From Candidatus Gerdarchaeota archaeon (GTDB taxonomy: Archaea; Asgardarchaeota; Heimdallarchaeia; JABLTI01), in assembly GCA_016839405.1 (NCBI GenBank), contig JAEOUJ010000003.1:1-10390 (forward strand): DNA of 10,390 nucleotides. Reading direction: 5' to 3'. Within the stretch, counting starts at the first letter, position 1. Each line of letters starts with the position of its first letter. Under the pieces are notes generated by a model that did not search any database, was not told the DNA's origin, and was given only the letters and a program-made list of their open reading frames with translations. This document shows, in pieces, positions 1 to 7,684 of the stretch. The position numbers and the translations under genes were made by a program.

Positions 1-122
1 AGTAATATTCCTTTACTTTCTAAAAACGCACTAAATTTTTCAATTAAAATTATAGCTTTAGAAATTTCTTCAGAATCTAAGTTCTTTTTTTCTAAATAGG
101 TTTTATATTTATCTAAACTCAT
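1..122 (-). CDS. Unrecognised protein, N-terminal 40 codons only (runs off window)
   Basis: An ATG at 122-120 on the minus strand opens a frame with no stop through position 1, giving 40 codons that begin MSLDKYKTYLEKKNLDSEEI. The visible part is charged and probably all helical (Lys/Glu/Leu rich, heptad-like spacing), with no signal peptide or membrane segment. It loosely resembles the helical N-terminal SAM-like segment of tyrosine recombinases (Tyr-Leu-x-x-Lys pattern), but that is too weak for a call. It lies 106 nt downstream of the membrane acyltransferase gene on the same strand. The gap contains a 12-A run in the minus-strand leader (146-157), so whether the two are cotranscribed is unclear. 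Function unknown. Confidence 0.6.
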   Translation of the reverse strand, partial: MSLDKYKTYLEKKNLDSEEISKAIILIEKFSAFLESKGIL

Positions 123-228
123 TTACAATCATCTTGAATTTTTAGTTTTTTTTTTTTGATGTACAATAATCTAATTATTATTAACTCTTTTAGATTACTC
201 TTATTTTCATCAATCTGATATATCGAAT

Positions 229-2019
229 TTAAAATAAACCTAATACTCCAATTGGTAGGAAGAGAGTTACTAAGATTAATGCGATAAATAACACACATCC
301 AATTATTGAGAGTATAAATGAGGTATTATTTATTTTATTTTTACCATCAGTTTTCTGAGCATTAAGTGAAATTATTATTCCTAAAAAGCTAATGGCCATA
401 AAAAGAATAGAAAATAAACAAACTAGTGATATTATAAGAGCAAATTTGGATTCCCGTTTTACCTTTTGCTTTTGATTTTCTGTTCCAACATCATTCAACT
501 CTATCCAATTAACATTATAGAAAGTCCTATCAACATCAACTAAACCACGTTGCCACCATTTGGTTTTTTCATCAAAAGATTTTCTTCGAATAGGAACAAC
601 ATTATTGGTAAAGGTTCTTATGATCCATTCTAAGGAGCCAAGATATTTTATTTTCTCCCAGTAATAAAGAATGAACGAATAGAGAATATATGTTGTTACT
701 ATCATAAGAATGGTTCCCCACCAAAAGGGTTTTTGATAAGGGGTAAAAGTAAGTATTGATGAAATAAAATAAAAGACGTAAAAATACAACCATTGATTAT
801 TGTAGTTAGAAAACGCGACTATTCCAAATCGTCTAATTATCTTTGTTTTAGGAGCATAAAGATTGCTTTTACCACGAAATTCTATTAAACGAAACATAAA
901 CATGAAAATCATTATACCAAAACCATTTAAAGCTGAAAATTGAGCTAACCAAGAGAAGGGTGGAATGTTAACAACTTCCCCTGGATGTATGACATTCATT
1001 GCATCCGGAGCCCAATGCCGATGAAAGGAGATATAGCGATAAAAAGAAATTGCCACATCAAAAGGATCAGTTCCGGGATTATAGGTTCCATTCATAATCT
1101 GTAATAAAATGAATACAATGCCAATCAAGCCGCTAATAAACATTACAAAACCTATCAAGAACATTTTACGTGGGAAATTCTTTGAAATCTTCTCTTTTGG
1201 TTGTGAAATAACTATTCCAATTATACTTCCGATAAAAGACACTGCTAAATAGGGAAATATTGGTTCAAGTGAACCAGCAAGAGGGGCAAGAAATGGTGCC
1301 CGTAAGATATCCCTAAATGGTTCATAACCAATCCAAGGCATTTGTATTATATGCCCATTGGGATATGTAGCAAAAGGATAACCGTGAACGATTACACCTA
1401 CTAGATCCCAAATTGGTTGAGTTAAACCAATTACAACAATTGCTAGAATAGCATAGCTAATAATCATTCGTTTGGCATTTTTCCAATTATCTTTAAGAGA
1501 TAATAATCCTTGAACGCAGCCGTTAATTATAATGCACCAGGCAATTGTGTGAATTGTTTCAAAAATATTCCAATTATAAAGCATAAGCTCCCAAGGAGTT
1601 TCTGTTGGATTATCTAAATGAAGGAAAAAATGCCCAAATGCTCCATGAGAACCAATTAATCCTTCAGTCAACATAGCAAAAATTAATAACATGAAGCCAC
1701 CAATAATTTGCTTCAAAACTATCCCTTTGATTGAGTGACCTTTATTCAATGCTCTATATGTACTTACCATATTTCCTGATGCTGAGATAAGTAGGAAGAA
1801 ACCAGCAAGACCTCCTAGAAAAGGTAAAATAACTAAAGCTAGAAGATTAATCAAAGCAATACTATTGATATCTGAGAGGAGATCATCTATATTTAGAGTA
1901 TCACTAACCATATGAAGAAAAATCATACCAATAATTGCAAATGCTCGAGTAAGGTCTAGAGTTAGAAATCGTTTTGAGTACTTTTGAGTATCTGTTTCTT
2001 GGAAGGTATTTGTAGCCAT
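229..2019 (-). CDS. Polytopic membrane acyltransferase-like protein (DUF418/DUF1624-like)
   Basis: A 596-aa integral membrane protein with about 12 predicted transmembrane helices. Helix 1 carries RFLTLDLTRAFAIIGMIFLH, matching the LDxxRgxAIxxMxxxH signature of the acyltransferase-3/DUF1624/DUF418 superfamily (Asp, Arg and His all present). A later FETIHTIAWC matches the family's I-L/H-x-I-A motif. Near residue 460 the sequence KIKYLGSLEWIIR resembles the GPLEW end motif of DUF418. Members usually end about there; this one adds roughly 130 residues: a loop, then two more helices (about 530-555 and 570-596) of unknown role. Family knowledge suggests acyl transfer onto lipids or surface glycans at the membrane; the substrate is not visible. 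The ATG at 2019 is preferred; a GTG three codons upstream (2028) is the alternative. No strong ribosome site is seen. Confidence 0.75.
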   Translation of the reverse strand: MATNTFQETDTQKYSKRFLTLDLTRAFAIIGMIFLHMVSDTLNIDDLLSDINSIALINLLALVILPFLGGLAGFFLLISASGNMVSTYRALNKGHSIKGIVLKQIIGGFMLLIFAMLTEGLIGSHGAFGHFFLHLDNPTETPWELMLYNWNIFETIHTIAWCIIINGCVQGLLSLKDNWKNAKRMIISYAILAIVVIGLTQPIWDLVGVIVHGYPFATYPNGHIIQMPWIGYEPFRDILRAPFLAPLAGSLEPIFPYLAVSFIGSIIGIVISQPKEKISKNFPRKMFLIGFVMFISGLIGIVFILLQIMNGTYNPGTDPFDVAISFYRYISFHRHWAPDAMNVIHPGEVVNIPPFSWLAQFSALNGFGIMIFMFMFRLIEFRGKSNLYAPKTKIIRRFGIVAFSNYNNQWLYFYVFYFISSILTFTPYQKPFWWGTILMIVTTYILYSFILYYWEKIKYLGSLEWIIRTFTNNVVPIRRKSFDEKTKWWQRGLVDVDRTFYNVNWIELNDVGTENQKQKVKRESKFALIISLVCLFSILFMAISFLGIIISLNAQKTDGKNKINNTSFILSIIGCVLFIALILVTLFLPIGVLGLF

Positions 2020-2065
2020 ACTAACCACACAATTGTAAAATTAAAACAGAATTTGATACTTTTTG

Positions 2066-2078
2066 AAATATATAAACT
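2066..2078 (-). promoter_or_regulatory. Possible TATA element for the membrane acyltransferase
   Basis: On the minus strand GTTTATATATTTC lies about 50 nt before the ATG at 2019. This is a good match to an archaeal TATA box and would place transcription start near 2045, giving a leader of roughly 25 nt. AT-rich DNA makes such matches common, and no clear BRE precedes it. Confidence 0.35.
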
Positions 2079-2152
2079 TAATTCATAAATAAAAATGAAA
2101 TCACACAGAATTTTAAATGAAAAGGAACAGAAATCAGATTGTTATTTTTAGA

Positions 2153-2185
2153 AATTCAATTAGAATACTCTTTATAAATTGAATT
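2153..2185. repeat. 9-bp AT-rich inverted repeat
   Basis: AATTCAATT (2153-2161) is the exact reverse complement of AATTGAATT (2177-2185), with a 15-nt spacer. It could be an operator or a weak hairpin upstream of the minus-strand acyltransferase gene. In DNA this AT-rich, chance cannot be excluded. Confidence 0.3.
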
Positions 2186-2222
2186 GCAAAACACTTGTAA
2201 ATCAAACTATCTCATTATTTTA

Positions 2223-2273
2223 AAAATTGGACGAGGGTAAAGAATACCCCTGTCACATGAAAAGGGAGTTATT
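2223..2273. repeat. Intergenic hairpin repeat, copy 1
   Basis: First of four related elements, all in the same orientation. The stem is GACGAGGGTA (2230-2239) against TACCCCTGTC (2245-2254) with loop AAGAA, followed by conserved ACATGAAAAGGGAGTTATT. This is the most diverged copy. At the loop-proximal position it has T-A where copies 2-4 have C-G, a compensatory pair change that supports a selected hairpin. It is the only copy not directly beside the 3' end of a recognised gene. Confidence 0.85.
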
Positions 2274-2353
2274 AAGTCTAGGTTCTTTACAATCTAACAT
2301 TGATTTGTATAAAATTTTATAAAGAATATTACATTAAGAAAACAAAAATCTAT

Positions 2354-2459
2354 GGAGGTGCCAGTTAAACAATGATTTACTTAATAGATAGAGTACAAAT
2401 ATTTACATTTAGATTGAACAAATGGCACCTAAGATTGATTGGTTACTAGGAAACCTAGT
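2354..2459 (+). promoter_or_regulatory. Candidate structured leader upstream of the GNAT gene
   Basis: GGAGGTG (2354-2360), an exact anti-Shine-Dalgarno match, sits inside the left arm of an 8-bp perfect inverted repeat: AGGTGCCA 2356-2363 against TGGCACCT 2423-2430. A second tight hairpin, ACTAGG-AAA-CCTAGT, follows at 2445-2459. Pairing of the long arms would hide the ribosome site. A TATA-like stretch at 2305-2324 could start a transcript near 2340. It could be a regulated leader, a small RNA, or debris of a small mobile element. Nothing here matches a riboswitch class I know. Confidence 0.3.
2372..2449 (+). CDS. Possible 25-codon leader ORF
   Basis: An ATG at 2372 opens 25 codons (MIYLIDRVQIFTFRLNKWHL, then five more) ending at TAG 2447-2449. 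It is preceded by GGAGGTG with an 11-nt spacer, slightly long but usable. The peptide is basic and aromatic, and I recognise no family. The stop falls within the 2445-2459 hairpin. The only support is the ribosome site, so this is a weak call; it could be a leader peptide for the GNAT gene 120 nt downstream. Confidence 0.2.
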   Translation: MIYLIDRVQIFTFRLNKWHLRLIGY

Positions 2460-2570
2460 CTTCTTCTGCGTGCTTGAATTAACCTAATTGTAAATGTTAA
2501 CCTACTATTTTGAAAACAACATTGCATAATTGTTAACAGGCAGTTCCTCAGAAATTGAGTGAAAATAAAA

Positions 2571-3713
2571 ATGATAGAACTACAATTAGAAGAATTTGAA
2601 AAAGTTCGAGAATTATTTACAGAAGTTGAATACAACTTGAATTGCATGGTAATAATTGCTGGGATTAACCCAGGTAGGATATGGGTTGATTCAAAAGAGA
2701 AACCTACCAGTGGATTTCTAGTTGACAATATGTGGTCCTTTTTCTTAGCGGGGAATCCAAATAATAAGGAATTCAATGCAACTATTGGGAAGATTCTGAA
2801 AGAGGAAATATTCCCAATTTCAAGTAAGAAGGAAAAAATAACTCATGGTGATTGGGTTTTCTATTATGAAGATCAAGATTGGTTTGAGAAAATAGAAAAC
2901 GAATTTGTGAAAGATCCCATTCCATTGCTTAGATACTATTATGTATTTGATAAATTACTCGTTCCAGATTGGCGAGCTAAAATTCCGAAAGAATTTGAAA
3001 TGAGAAAAATAGATGAGTCTTTGCTAAATCAGAAAAATCTTGAGAATATTGAAGAAATAACAAATTGGATTAATTCTCAGTATGAAAACGAACAAAAATT
3101 CTTGGAAAAAGGATTTGGATTTTGTTTAGTAGAGAATAATAAAACAATCGTTTGTATGTGTCTTTCAGATTGGGGAGTGAAAAATAAAATTGAGATATCA
3201 ATACAAACAGCAGCAGATTACCGCAGAAGAGGATTCGCTACGTTATGTGTAGCTGCGACAGTAGAATATGGCCAAGGAAGAGGTTATCACATAGGATGGC
3301 ACTGCAATCAAGATAATGAAGGATCATGGCGAACAGCAGAAAAAGTAGGCTTTGTAAGGAAGAAAAGCTATGTAGCAGCAAATGGTTTGTACAAAGAAGA
3401 AGATCATTTATCCTTAAATGCTTGGTATAGAGGATTTATTTTAGAGAAACCAGAAGATGGGTTGCAGTACGTCAAGAAGCTAATCGAAATGGGACAATGT
3501 AGACGGAGCTATTTTTTGTATACTCGACTACTAAATAAACTCAAAAAATATCATGAAGCAATAGAAGCATTAAACGAAATAGTGAAAATTGGTCATCCAG
3601 AACCAAACAGATTCAAAGAAGTACTCGAAACACGTGAAGACTTTCAAGAGTTAAGAAAATTAGAAGAATGGAAAACACTAATGAAAAATGTTGAAGAATT
3701 GATCAAAGAATAA
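2571..3713 (+). CDS. GNAT-family N-acetyltransferase with C-terminal TPR-like helices
   Basis: A soluble 380-aa protein. Residues ~1-135 form an N-terminal domain I cannot assign, of the sort found before the catalytic half in the GNAT_acetyltran (PF12746-like) group. The GNAT core is at about 140-290. IEISIQTAADYRRRGFAT (207-224) is motif A, with the Q/R-x-x-R/G-x-G/A acetyl-CoA pyrophosphate loop, and NQDNEGSWRTAEKVGF (246-261) is motif B, where an Asn and the helix to GF are typical. Residues ~310-380 look like a TPR hairpin ending in DFQELRKLEEWKTLM, the usual C-terminal TPR cap, perhaps for partner binding. The likely reaction is acetyl transfer from acetyl-CoA to an amine; substrate unknown. 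The ATG at 2571 is chosen over the GTG at 2559 because GAGTGA lies 8 nt upstream of it. Repeat copies 1 and 2 flank the gene. Confidence 0.8.
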   Translation: MIELQLEEFEKVRELFTEVEYNLNCMVIIAGINPGRIWVDSKEKPTSGFLVDNMWSFFLAGNPNNKEFNATIGKILKEEIFPISSKKEKITHGDWVFYYEDQDWFEKIENEFVKDPIPLLRYYYVFDKLLVPDWRAKIPKEFEMRKIDESLLNQKNLENIEEITNWINSQYENEQKFLEKGFGFCLVENNKTIVCMCLSDWGVKNKIEISIQTAADYRRRGFATLCVAATVEYGQGRGYHIGWHCNQDNEGSWRTAEKVGFVRKKSYVAANGLYKEEDHLSLNAWYRGFILEKPEDGLQYVKKLIEMGQCRRSYFLYTRLLNKLKKYHEAIEALNEIVKIGHPEPNRFKEVLETREDFQELRKLEEWKTLMKNVEELIKE

Positions 3714-3725
3714 TTTGATTAATTG

Positions 3726-3777
3726 AAAATAGGACAGGGGCAAAGAAAGCCCCCGTCACAGGAAAAGGGAGTTTATT
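3726..3777. repeat. Intergenic hairpin repeat, copy 2
   Basis: The stem is GACAGGGGC (3733-3741) against GCCCCCGTC (3749-3757), loop AAAGAAA, followed by ACAGGAAAAGGGAGTT. It fills the whole 59-bp gap between the convergent GNAT gene (stop 3713) and the large surface protein, whose stop codon (3773-3775) overlaps the element's end. Read on the minus strand the stem has no mismatch (one G.U) and is followed by CCTATTTTC, which would suit a transcription terminator for the surface protein gene. Confidence 0.85.
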
Positions 3778-6721
3778 TAAATTTTATTAAATGCTTTTTT
3801 TTATTCTTTTTTTGTAGGATAATAATTATGACAAAAGATAAACCACTGAAAGCAATTATGCTTAATATGTTACCAAATAATGAACTGGTTTCTGTCGAAG
3901 AAGGGCTAATTGATGAAGGTGGATCATCAGGATTAGTGGGATCTGTACCATTAGTAATTTCAGTACTATCGGTAATACCATCTCCATCAGTATCGGGATT
4001 ATTTGGATCAGTGATATAACCATCTTCTCCAACAACTGTTTCTTCAAAATCATTGATGCCATCATCATCTGAATCGCTATCTAAAGGATCTGTTCCAGTG
4101 ACAAAGACTTCTGTGTAATCATCTAAAATATCATTATCTGTATCAATATCATTAGGATCAGTACCTAATGTTGCTTCTGCAAAATCATTTAATCCATCAT
4201 CATCGCTATCTATGTTAAGGGGATCTGATAAATAGGTGTGGACTTCCTCTCCATCTGTCAAACCATCGTTATCTGAATCATCATCTAGAGGATTAGTACC
4301 TTCAGTATATTCATCACCATCGTTTAAACCATCGGAATCAGAATCAGAATTTAATGGATCAGTTATGTAACCATCCAAACCAATAATTAATTCCTCAAAA
4401 TCATCCAATCCATCGTCATCTGTATCATCATTAGTTGGGTCTGTTTGACTGATGTTTATTTCATAATCGTCGGTTAAGCTGTCAGAGTCTGTATCATTAC
4501 TATTAGGATCAGTAATAAAACCATCAGCTCCTAAAACAACCTCTTCGCCATCATAAATAGTATCATCATCTGAATCAGAATCATTAGGGTCTGTATTGTG
4601 AATGTATTCATCTCCATCAAGAAGACCATCGTTATCTGAATCTGAATCAAGAGGATCGGTCATATAACCATCATTACCTAAAATAAGCTCTTCATAGTCG
4701 TTCAATCCATCAGAATCAGTATCAGCATTTGTAGGATCTGTAAAACTTATCCCAATTTCATAATCATCAGTTAAACCATCCGAATCAGAATCATTTGAAA
4801 GAGGATTAGTTATATACCCATCTAAACCTAGTGTGATTTCTTCTCCATCAGGAATAGTATCATCATCACTATCTGAATCAAGAGGATTTGTGTAATAAAT
4901 AAATAATTCATCAGAGTCTAAAATATTATCATCATCTGTGTCATCATCATTTGGATCTGTATTATAGATATTAATTTCATCACCATCTGATATTGTATCA
5001 TCATCAGAATCGGGATCAGTAGGATCTGTAAAAGTAACAGCTATTTCAATCTGATCGTTTAAGCCATCTGAATCTGTATCATTTGAAAGAGGATTTGTAA
5101 TATAACCATCTAATCCTATAGTTACCTCTTCATAGTCATTTATAAGGTCATCATCGGAGTCAGGGTCATTTGGAAATGTATTATTATTGTATTCACCAAT
5201 ATTATTCAGACCATCTCCATCTGGATCTTCTAATGCATCATTACTAAATGGATTTGTGTTATATGTTACTTCCCAATAATCATCCAGAGAATCATCATCT
5301 GTATCATTATCAAATGGATCAGTTCTTGTGAAGTAGATTTCAACCCCATCAACTAATAAATCATTATCATTATCAGGATTGATAGGATTTGTACCAAAGA
5401 AATCATCAGATAGGTCATCCAAATAATCACTATCACTATCCATTTGCCCTGTATTGAAAATAGATCCCTTAAAACTATACCATTGTTGAGTTCCAGAGGT
5501 ACTGATTTCTGTAAAATCCAAACAATACACTTTAGAATCATAGGATCCAAAAATAACCTCTGTTACATTATCATTATCAATATCAACTATCGCAGGATTT
5601 GAAAGAACAATATTCCCTGTATCATAAGACCATTCTTTTCCACCTGTATGGTTTAAACAATATAGATTATGATCCCGTGAACCGATTAAAACCTCAAGTG
5701 TTCCATCTCCATCAAGATCACCCACACTTGGTGTTCCATCAACATCTGCACCAGTTACAAAACTCCATTCCAAACCACCTGTATGGTTAATACAAACAAG
5801 GTCATGAGTTGTTCTCAAACCAACAAGTATTTCTAATGTGCCATCGGCATCGAGATCAGCAATTGCAGGAGACGAGGAGATAAAATCAGATGTTAAATAA
5901 TTCCATTCAATGCTTCCTGTATGACTTATACAACTAATTCTACTTAAATATGATCCAACAAGGATTTCCATGGTTCCATCATTATCAAGATCTGCAACAG
6001 ATGGTGATCCCGGAATTGCTCCTCCTACAGTTGAATACCACTTAGTATTTCCTAGATAATCAAAACAATACAGTCTACTCATATAAGTACCAAAAAGAAT
6101 TTCTAACTCCCCATCATTATCAACATCGGCAATCGCTGCAGTAGAACGGACTATATTAATAATCTCTTTTTTCCATCTTTGTGTACCATTAGCATTTAAA
6201 CAGTAAAAATAAAAATCATCATTTCCAAAAAAAATCTCAAATTCGCCATCATTATCAATATCAGCAATAGCTGGCGAAGTATAAAAATCATCACCTGCAG
6301 AAAAACTCCATTTTTCCATGCCACTTTGATTTAAACAATAAAGCTTATTATCAAGAGATCCAAAAAGAATTTCTAATTCACTATCATTATCAATATCTGC
6401 AACAGTTGGTGATGAGCGGATATCTCCCCCTGTTGTAAAATTCCATTCTTGAGTGCCTAAGTGACTTAAACAGTAAAGATGGTTGTCATTAGAACCAATA
6501 AGCACTTCATTTGTTCCGTCATAATCCAAGTCGACAACAAATGGTGATGAATAGATACCATCTCCAGTTGTATAATTCCATTTAGAGTAAACATCTATTG
6601 CTGGAGGAATAGGTACTTCATTTTCTATTTCGAGGGAATTTGATTTAATATTAAATGGTTTAATCCAAACCATTAATAAAATCAAAACTATCAATATAGA
6701 ATTAATTTTCAAATTTCTCAA
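3773..6721 (-). CDS. Anchored surface protein: eight-repeat FG-GAP/VCBS-like propeller plus 21 TSP3-type Ca2+ repeats
   Basis: A 982-aa exported protein. Residues 1-24 are a signal peptide (MRNLKINSILIVLILLMVWI). Residues ~45-427 hold eight FG-GAP/VCBS-like repeats, each with a calcium-loop motif such as ADIDNDGELEILFGS followed by YCLN..G...W; the recurring Trp and SSPAIAD spacing also resemble PQQ/pyrrolo-quinoline-like propellers. Residues 428-931 hold 21 DxDxDGxxDxxE repeats of the TSP3 type, then a short Ser/Thr/Pro linker, a transmembrane helix (~952-970) and a basic tail. The expected role is a calcium-stiffened ectodomain for adhesion or ligand binding; the ligand is not visible. The start is TTG, with GGTGAT (6730-6725) just upstream. 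The first internal Met (residue 17) would cut the signal peptide. It is a paralogue of the gene at 6881-8872. Confidence 0.85.
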   Translation of the reverse strand: MRNLKINSILIVLILLMVWIKPFNIKSNSLEIENEVPIPPAIDVYSKWNYTTGDGIYSSPFVVDLDYDGTNEVLIGSNDNHLYCLSHLGTQEWNFTTGGDIRSSPTVADIDNDSELEILFGSLDNKLYCLNQSGMEKWSFSAGDDFYTSPAIADIDNDGEFEIFFGNDDFYFYCLNANGTQRWKKEIINIVRSTAAIADVDNDGELEILFGTYMSRLYCFDYLGNTKWYSTVGGAIPGSPSVADLDNDGTMEILVGSYLSRISCISHTGSIEWNYLTSDFISSSPAIADLDADGTLEILVGLRTTHDLVCINHTGGLEWSFVTGADVDGTPSVGDLDGDGTLEVLIGSRDHNLYCLNHTGGKEWSYDTGNIVLSNPAIVDIDNDNVTEVIFGSYDSKVYCLDFTEISTSGTQQWYSFKGSIFNTGQMDSDSDYLDDLSDDFFGTNPINPDNDNDLLVDGVEIYFTRTDPFDNDTDDDSLDDYWEVTYNTNPFSNDALEDPDGDGLNNIGEYNNNTFPNDPDSDDDLINDYEEVTIGLDGYITNPLSNDTDSDGLNDQIEIAVTFTDPTDPDSDDDTISDGDEINIYNTDPNDDDTDDDNILDSDELFIYYTNPLDSDSDDDTIPDGEEITLGLDGYITNPLSNDSDSDGLTDDYEIGISFTDPTNADTDSDGLNDYEELILGNDGYMTDPLDSDSDNDGLLDGDEYIHNTDPNDSDSDDDTIYDGEEVVLGADGFITDPNSNDTDSDSLTDDYEINISQTDPTNDDTDDDGLDDFEELIIGLDGYITDPLNSDSDSDGLNDGDEYTEGTNPLDDDSDNDGLTDGEEVHTYLSDPLNIDSDDDGLNDFAEATLGTDPNDIDTDNDILDDYTEVFVTGTDPLDSDSDDDGINDFEETVVGEDGYITDPNNPDTDGDGITDSTEITNGTDPTNPDDPPSSISPSSTETSSLFGNILSIIAFSGLSFVIIIILQKKNKKKHLIKFK
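3923..5440 (-). repeat. 21-unit TSP3-type repeat array
   Basis: Codes for residues 428-933 of the large surface protein. Each unit starts with an acidic calcium loop (for example DSDNDGLLDGDE) and ends in (T/N)DP or (T/N)NP. Most units are about 22-24 residues; units 5, 9, 11, 13, 15 and 20 are about 27 because of an insert of the form LGxDGYIT. Units with nearly identical protein (5 and 9) differ at several synonymous positions, so the array is not a fresh DNA expansion. Confidence 0.85.
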
Positions 6722-6764
6722 TTAATCACCCACCCTTAATATAACTTAAACATGCATAATAGCT

Positions 6765-6780
6765 ATTAATTTATTTTTCG
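6765..6780 (-). promoter_or_regulatory. BRE/TATA promoter of the large surface protein gene
   Basis: On the minus strand CGAAAAATAAATTAAT begins 59 nt before the TTG start. It combines a BRE-like CGAAAA with an AT-rich TATA segment. A 15-of-16 match lies 56 nt before the paralogue's start (8913-8928). Transcription would begin near 6745, leaving a ~24-nt leader that holds the ribosome site. The conservation between two genes at matched distance is the main support. Confidence 0.6.
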
Positions 6781-6813
6781 TAAAAATAATAAAACAAAAT
6801 CAATAGTTAGAGT

Positions 6814-6862
6814 AAAATTGGACGAGGGCAAGAAGGCCCCCGTCACAGGAAAAGGGATTATT
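6814..6862. repeat. Intergenic hairpin repeat, copy 3
   Basis: The stem is GACGAGGGC (6821-6829) against GCCCCCGTC (6836-6844), loop AAGAAG, followed by ACAGGAAAAGGGATTATT. It is identical to copy 4 over 40 bp (TTGGACG through AAAAGGGA). It sits just after the 3' end of the interrupted paralogue (stop 6881) and 33 bp before the promoter of the next gene. On the minus strand the stem is fully paired with one G.U and is followed by CCAATTTTAC. Confidence 0.88.
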
Positions 6863-6880
6863 TACACTATAAAGAAAAAC

Positions 6881-7672
6881 TCACTTTCTTCGTTTTCGAC
6901 TAATTAATACTATTGATGTTAAAATTACTACAGTAAATACAATACTAGTTGTAAAAATAATGCCTGTTTGTATTGTTGTTGTTATTGTATTATTTAGAGT
7001 AATAGTATCAGGAATTGTAATCGTATCAGGTGGAGGGGTAATTGTTACAGGAGGGGGAGTAATTGTAATAGGTGGTTCAGTGATAGTTGTAGGAGGATGA
7101 TCAAAAGGATCCAAAGGATCTGTACCTACAATTATTTCAATATAATCACTATAACCATCAAAATCTGTATCATAAAGTAGTGGATCTGTACTATAAATGA
7201 AAAGTTCATCACCATCGATTAATCCATCTAAATCAGTATCTGGGTTAATGAGATTTGTACCAAAGATAGTTAATTCTTCCCAATCAAGTAAATTGTCTGA
7301 ATCTGAATCGTTTGATACAGGATTAGAAGAATACAAGAAGATTTCATCCCAATCAGTCAAATTATCTGTATCTGTATCTATACTTAATGGATTGGTTTTG
7401 TAATTTATAGCTTCATCGCCATCCAAAAGTAAATCTGAATCTGTGTCATTGTCAAAGGGATCAGTTTGAAAAGTGAAAATTTCTAACATATCCATTAATA
7501 AATCTGTATCTGTGTCGTTATTGTTTTTATTTGTTCCATAAAATTCTTCAGTTTGATCATCTAAATAATCGGAGTCACTATCTGGTTGCCCTGTTCTGAA
7601 AAATGACCCGCGATGAGTATACCATTGCTGATTTCCTGATGAAATAACACCACTTAAACCTATACAATCCAA
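6881..7672 (-). CDS. C-terminal part of interrupted surface protein: TSP3-type repeats, TIT-P stalk, TM anchor
   Basis: This is the same reading frame as the gene at 7685-8872, separated only by the in-frame TGA at 7685-7687. The frame downstream has only a TTG at 7672 as a nominal start, no ribosome site and no signal peptide, so it is almost certainly not a separate gene. It encodes the end of the last propeller repeat (QQWYTHRGSFFRTGQ matches QQWYSFKGSIFNTGQ in the larger paralogue), seven TSP3-type repeats, a Thr/Pro stalk with TIT(E/P)PP repeats, a transmembrane helix (TTSIVFTVVILTSIVLIS) and the tail RKRRK. The end is a genuine TGA at 6881-6883. Without read-through this half would be lost and the upstream part would lack its anchor. 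Full length would be 663 residues. Confidence 0.7.
   Translation of the reverse strand: MDCIGLSGVISSGNQQWYTHRGSFFRTGQPDSDSDYLDDQTEEFYGTNKNNNDTDTDLLMDMLEIFTFQTDPFDNDTDSDLLLDGDEAINYKTNPLSIDTDTDNLTDWDEIFLYSSNPVSNDSDSDNLLDWEELTIFGTNLINPDTDLDGLIDGDELFIYSTDPLLYDTDFDGYSDYIEIIVGTDPLDPFDHPPTTITEPPITITPPPVTITPPPDTITIPDTITLNNTITTTIQTGIIFTTSIVFTVVILTSIVLISRKRRK
6968..7096 (-). repeat. Thr/Pro-rich stalk coding repeat
   Basis: Encodes about 43 residues built on imperfect copies of TIT-(E/P)PP between the TSP3-type repeats and the membrane helix. At DNA level the plus strand shows recurring GG-rich blocks followed by GTAATTGT. Such segments usually form extended stalks and are often O-glycosylated; glycosylation here is inference. 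Confidence 0.6.
7100..7582 (-). repeat. Seven-unit TSP3-type repeat array
   Basis: Seven units each open with a DxDxDxxxDxxE calcium loop, for example DTDLDGLIDGDE and DTDFDGYSDYIE. All are ~21-23 residues, and the long GxDGYIT variant of the larger paralogue is absent. The first unit (PDSDSDYLDD) aligns with MDSDSDYLDD of the paralogue, so the propeller/array boundary is conserved and only the repeat number differs (7 against 21). Confidence 0.8.
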
Positions 7673-7684
7673 ATCATTACCGCC

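Larger units (their letters stand above)
2020..2570. other. Long divergent intergenic region (551 bp)
   Basis: This region lies between the divergently transcribed membrane acyltransferase (start 2019, minus) and the GNAT gene (start 2571, plus). It holds a TATA-like element for the minus gene, a 9-bp inverted repeat (2153-2161/2177-2185), hairpin repeat copy 1 (2223-2273), a TATA-like stretch TTGTATAAAATTTTATAAAG (2305-2324), and a possible leader with a Shine-Dalgarno and a 25-codon ORF (2354-2459). The octamer TTAACCTA occurs twice, about 22 bp apart, between 2477 and 2506. No convincing protein gene of normal size and no tRNA-like fold were seen. Confidence 0.6.

Noticed and set aside
146..157. 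Twelve-T run as a terminator for a plus-strand gene
   Set aside because: No plus-strand gene lies upstream. On the minus strand it is an A-run in the leader of the partial gene.
2429..2776. Minus-strand 115-codon ORF overlapping the GNAT start
   Set aside because: It is antisense to the conserved start of the GNAT protein, and no family was recognised.
3723..4019. Plus-strand ORF over the end of the large surface gene
   Set aside because: It begins in the hairpin repeat and runs antisense to the repetitive acidic array. Its low-complexity Ser/Val content is a shadow of Asp/Thr codons.
6881..7672. An independent gene starting at 7672
   Set aside because: The only start is a TTG inside a propeller repeat with no ribosome site or signal peptide, and the frame continues directly from the upstream gene.
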